From positions 1 through 15,889 of the forward strand of contig JAGHGS010000067.1 of NCBI GenBank assembly GCA_017888105.1: a DNA stretch of 15,889 bases, read 5' to 3'. The position numbers and the translations under genes are program-made. The stretch is from Bacilli bacterium. GTDB taxonomy: Bacteria; Bacillota_I; Bacilli_A; RF39; UBA660. This document shows positions 14,118 through 15,889 of this stretch, piece after piece. Numbering within the stretch: the stretch's first letter is position 1; each line of letters begins with the position of its first letter. The notes under the pieces are model-generated. The model did not search any database, had not been told where the DNA came from, and saw only the letters and a program-made list of their open reading frames with translations.

Positions 14118-15028
14118 TATTTATCCTCCTCTCTATTCTCATACATTGAATCAATTAAATCAAACAAATCATTTTCAAGTGTATCATCTTCCAAATCTAC
14201 TTCTTTTTTTTCTACTTCCATCTTAGTTGGTAATTCCTCTTCTACTTCATCCAAATGATCTATACTAGGAAATGACTCAAATGATTCATCTTCATCAATT
14301 GTCTCATGAATATCAATTACTTCATCACTACTGTCCTTTAATAATTCATCAATCGTTCGAGCTTTTTCTAATCTCTCTTCTAATGCTTTATCTACAATAA
14401 TCTCTTCTTCATTAACTTCTACTTTCTCTACAACTTTTTCTTCTTTTGTTCCAAAAGCTTTTTTACGAACAGAATCAACATCTAAAGAACGAGCTGGTGT
14501 TGTATCAGTCCTTGTTGTAATCTCATCTGGTGTATAATTTTTATCTAAAATACCATAAACAGGACTAATAATCGGAGATGGCTTAAATTTTCTTTCTTCT
14601 TTTATTTCTTCCTTTTTTTCAACTCTTTTATACTCTTTTCGATAAGTAGGCTTATATTCTGGTTTCTTTTCTATCTTACGTTCATGCTCCATTACATTAG
14701 TAGATCGTTTCTTAGGAACATAACTATCAAATTCTTCTTCATCAAAAGCTGGAAAATTAAAAGTCTTTTCACTCTTAAAAATCTCTCTTTCTGATACCGT
14801 ATCATTATAATTATTAAACCTAGCCTTTTCCTCCATCTTCTTTTCTTGATGAATAACTGGCTCTAAATTATCATAATTTTGATAATTAGTCACCTTTACC
14901 TCTTCTTTTTTTGGTAACTCTTTATATTCACGAACTGGCTCTGGTTTCTTTTCTTTCTTTTCAATAACCGGAATTTCTACCTCTTCCTCTTCAAATAAAA
15001 TATTTTTAAGTTTACTAACTAAACCCAT
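14117..15028 (-). CDS. Charged disordered protein with SepF-like N-terminus and ISPVYG motif
   Basis: 303 residues, overwhelmingly Glu, Lys, Asp and Arg and low in hydrophobics, hence largely disordered. Two parts stand out. MGLVSKLKNILFEEEEVEIP at the N-terminus resembles the SepF membrane-targeting helix plus acidic stretch, though no SepF globular domain follows. A central uncharged island, KFKPSPIISPVYGILDKNY, then TPDEI, at about residues 149-172, looks like a conserved docking motif. The C-terminal half has helices such as ALEERLEKARTIDELL and a short hydrophobic end (LENDLFDLIDSMYENR). It could be a membrane-bound scaffold in division or envelope assembly; that is inference. The frame begins at GTG 15037, but AGGAAGG 8 bases before ATG 15028 favours the latter. 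It lies 13 bases after the lipoprotein and overlaps the DUF948 gene by one base. Confidence 0.8.
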   Translation of the reverse strand: MGLVSKLKNILFEEEEVEIPVIEKKEKKPEPVREYKELPKKEEVKVTNYQNYDNLEPVIHQEKKMEEKARFNNYNDTVSEREIFKSEKTFNFPAFDEEEFDSYVPKKRSTNVMEHERKIEKKPEYKPTYRKEYKRVEKKEEIKEERKFKPSPIISPVYGILDKNYTPDEITTRTDTTPARSLDVDSVRKKAFGTKEEKVVEKVEVNEEEIIVDKALEERLEKARTIDELLKDSSDEVIDIHETIDEDESFESFPSIDHLDEVEEELPTKMEVEKKEVDLEDDTLENDLFDLIDSMYENREEDK

Positions 15029-15041
15029 AATATCCACCTTC

Positions 15042-15674
15042 CTAATTTATATAATCCGGATCTCTAACTTCATCAGTTTCATCAGTTTCTTCCGTAAATT
15101 CTAGATAATTATCACTACCAACTATTTCAAAAATATCATATGCTTCTTCCGAAGATAAAAACACATCATCCCCCAAATAATTTTCAATCACACTATCATT
15201 ATACGTAATAGATGAAAGAATGGAGATAGCATATGCAACAACTCGATTAATATCATTTTCATATGCTATTACTTCTATTTTAGCATAATTATACATAATT
15301 TCAATTAAATATTGATCATTTTCATAATTATTTATTTCAATATACCCCTTTTTACCCTGATAAGTTAAACTAGAAGAATAATAAGCATCCGGATTAACCG
15401 TATAAGTAAATTGAATATCACTTTCATAACTAACAATATCAACATATAAATAATATAAATATTTTTGATCGCTAATAATTTCATTAAAATCTTTACTTGA
15501 CTTAATAATTAGTCCCTTTGGTAAATAATATCGATACCCCATTCGATTCACATTCGTCGTATTAACCCGACTATTTAATGAATCACTTAAAATAGAGGAA
15601 ATCTCACTAGATTCAATACTAGAACATCCAGTAATTACCAAAAGAATTGCTCCTAGCAGGAATAACTTTTTCAT
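15042..15674 (-). CDS. Lipoprotein of unknown function
   Basis: 210 residues. The signal peptide MKKLFLLGAILLVITGC has a clear lipobox (ITGC, Cys17), so the protein is lipidated and anchored to the outer face of the membrane. The mature part begins with a Ser-rich linker, then a folded region with RYYLPKGLIIKSSKDFNE, YYLYVDIVSYESD, a KKGYIEINNYENDQYLIEI beta stretch and a helix (NRVVAYAISILSSITY), and ends with an acidic Glu/Asp/Thr tail. I do not recognise the family. AGGAGGA lies 3 bases before the ATG. It is first in the four-gene envelope operon driven from 15695-15723. Confidence 0.85.
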   Translation of the reverse strand: MKKLFLLGAILLVITGCSSIESSEISSILSDSLNSRVNTTNVNRMGYRYYLPKGLIIKSSKDFNEIISDQKYLYYLYVDIVSYESDIQFTYTVNPDAYYSSSLTYQGKKGYIEINNYENDQYLIEIMYNYAKIEVIAYENDINRVVAYAISILSSITYNDSVIENYLGDDVFLSSEEAYDIFEIVGSDNYLEFTEETDETDEVRDPDYIN

Positions 15675-15694
15675 AAATCCTCCTACAATTCATA

Positions 15695-15723
15695 ATTATA
15701 AACAAAATTAGTAGAAAAATCAA
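15695..15723 (-). promoter_or_regulatory. Promoter of the lipoprotein-YtxH operon
   Basis: On the minus strand TTGATT (15718-15723), a 17-base spacer and TATAAT (15695-15700), about 20 bases before the start codon. It is the only clear promoter for the four overlapping or tightly spaced genes down to 13397. Confidence 0.78.
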
Positions 15724-15764
15724 TCTAAAAAAGAAGAAATAAAAAGAGAAGAATTACAAATACC

Positions 15765-15847
15765 CATCTTTGACACTTTTCGTATTTATAGATCAATTTA
15801 GTTAGATTTTATCTATCTTTTTTTATTTTTGGTCTTGCGTACCTAAT
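15765..15847. repeat. Right-end copy of the two-part inverted repeat
   Basis: CATCTTTGACACTTT (15765-15779) and GCGTACCTAAT (15837-15847) are exact reverse complements of 81-95 and 1-11, in mirrored order. The second block lies inside the promoter of the rightmost gene. The left copy may be the equivalent site for a gene running leftward outside the window. Confidence 0.6.
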
Positions 15848-15889
15848 ACGTAAGTGATATAATGCTTATAGAATGGTAGTGATTTTATG
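15834..15889 (+). promoter_or_regulatory. Outward promoter with operator-like dyad and ATG of the next gene
   Basis: TTGCGT (15835-15840), a 17-base spacer and TATAAT (15858-15863) with an extended -10 TG (15855-15856). An imperfect dyad, CTTGCGTA (15834-15841) and TACGTAAG (15847-15854) around CCTAA, matches 7 of 8 pairs and covers the -35 and spacer, as a repressor site would. GGTAGTG follows and the window ends on ATG 15887-15889, presumably the start of a plus-strand gene lying outside the window. Confidence 0.65.

Noticed and set aside
14011..14226. Plus-strand frame opposite the DUF948 and disordered-protein genes
   Set aside because: Antisense shadow of AT-rich helical coding sequence; no promoter or ribosome site. 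The plus-strand frames at 6836-7033, 11031-11219 and 13338-13535 were dropped for the same reason.
15788..15830. Plus-strand terminator from ATAGAT/ATCTAT and a following T-run
   Set aside because: The stem is weak with a 17-base loop, and no plus-strand gene lies upstream. More likely AT-rich intergenic sequence.
1..15889. Composite transposon or invertible segment bounded by the end repeats
   Set aside because: The enclosed genes are mostly housekeeping (trmB, tyrS, ytgP), no transposase or recombinase is present, and the repeats are short with dissimilar DNA between the blocks.

Overview
The window is strongly AT-rich DNA with short intergenic gaps. Shine-Dalgarno sites are of the GGAGG/GGTGA type and promoters are of the sigma-A type, with TTGNNN-17-TATAAT spacing. 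It carries Bacillota hallmarks: a class B sortase fold, a Cse60-family protein, a YtgP-type lipid II flippase, a DUF948/YtxH pair, an M29 aminopeptidase and the relic of a T-box. I infer a chromosomal segment of a low-GC Bacillota, probably an uncultured Bacilli/RF39-like or Erysipelotrichia-like lineage with a Gram-positive wall. Every stop codon I checked is TAA or TAG, and the Trp codons I spot-checked are TGG.

Layout, left to right. 1-95 is an intergenic end with a plus-strand terminator and two short sequences that recur inverted at the right end. 188-1792 (+) is a class B sortase with an unusually large cytoplasmic N-terminal region, convergent with trmB (-). 2491-2829 (+) is a small coiled-coil protein. 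5149-2830 (-) is an operon of pncC/CinA-C, cse60 and ytgP/murJ. 5768-5255 (-) is a tandem pair of paralogous small basic proteins that I do not recognise. 6581-5827 (-) is a decayed dinD pseudogene that still has a LexA-box-like operator and a promoter. 8784-6671 (-) holds three small surface-type genes: two single-pass membrane proteins and a Gly/Pro/Tyr-rich one.

Further right, 11291-8851 (-) is an M29 aminopeptidase translationally coupled to tyrS, preceded by a T-box antiterminator motif built into a long hairpin. 13288-11462 (-) is a membrane-anchored protein with three InlB/Listeria-Bacteroides (Flg_new) repeats. 15674-13397 (-) is a tight four-gene envelope operon: a lipoprotein, a disordered protein with a SepF-like N-terminus, a DUF948 protein and a YtxH protein. 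The right end carries an outward plus-strand promoter with an operator-like dyad and the ATG of the next gene.

All genes except the sortase, the coiled-coil protein and the right-edge start lie on the minus strand. The unifying theme is cell envelope plus housekeeping (tRNA methylation, tRNA charging, NMN deamidation, lipid II flipping). I see no rRNA, tRNA, CRISPR array, intact transposase or phage module. The least understood items are the sortase extension, the RPSFG small-protein pair, the T-box hairpin and the ISPVYG disordered protein.
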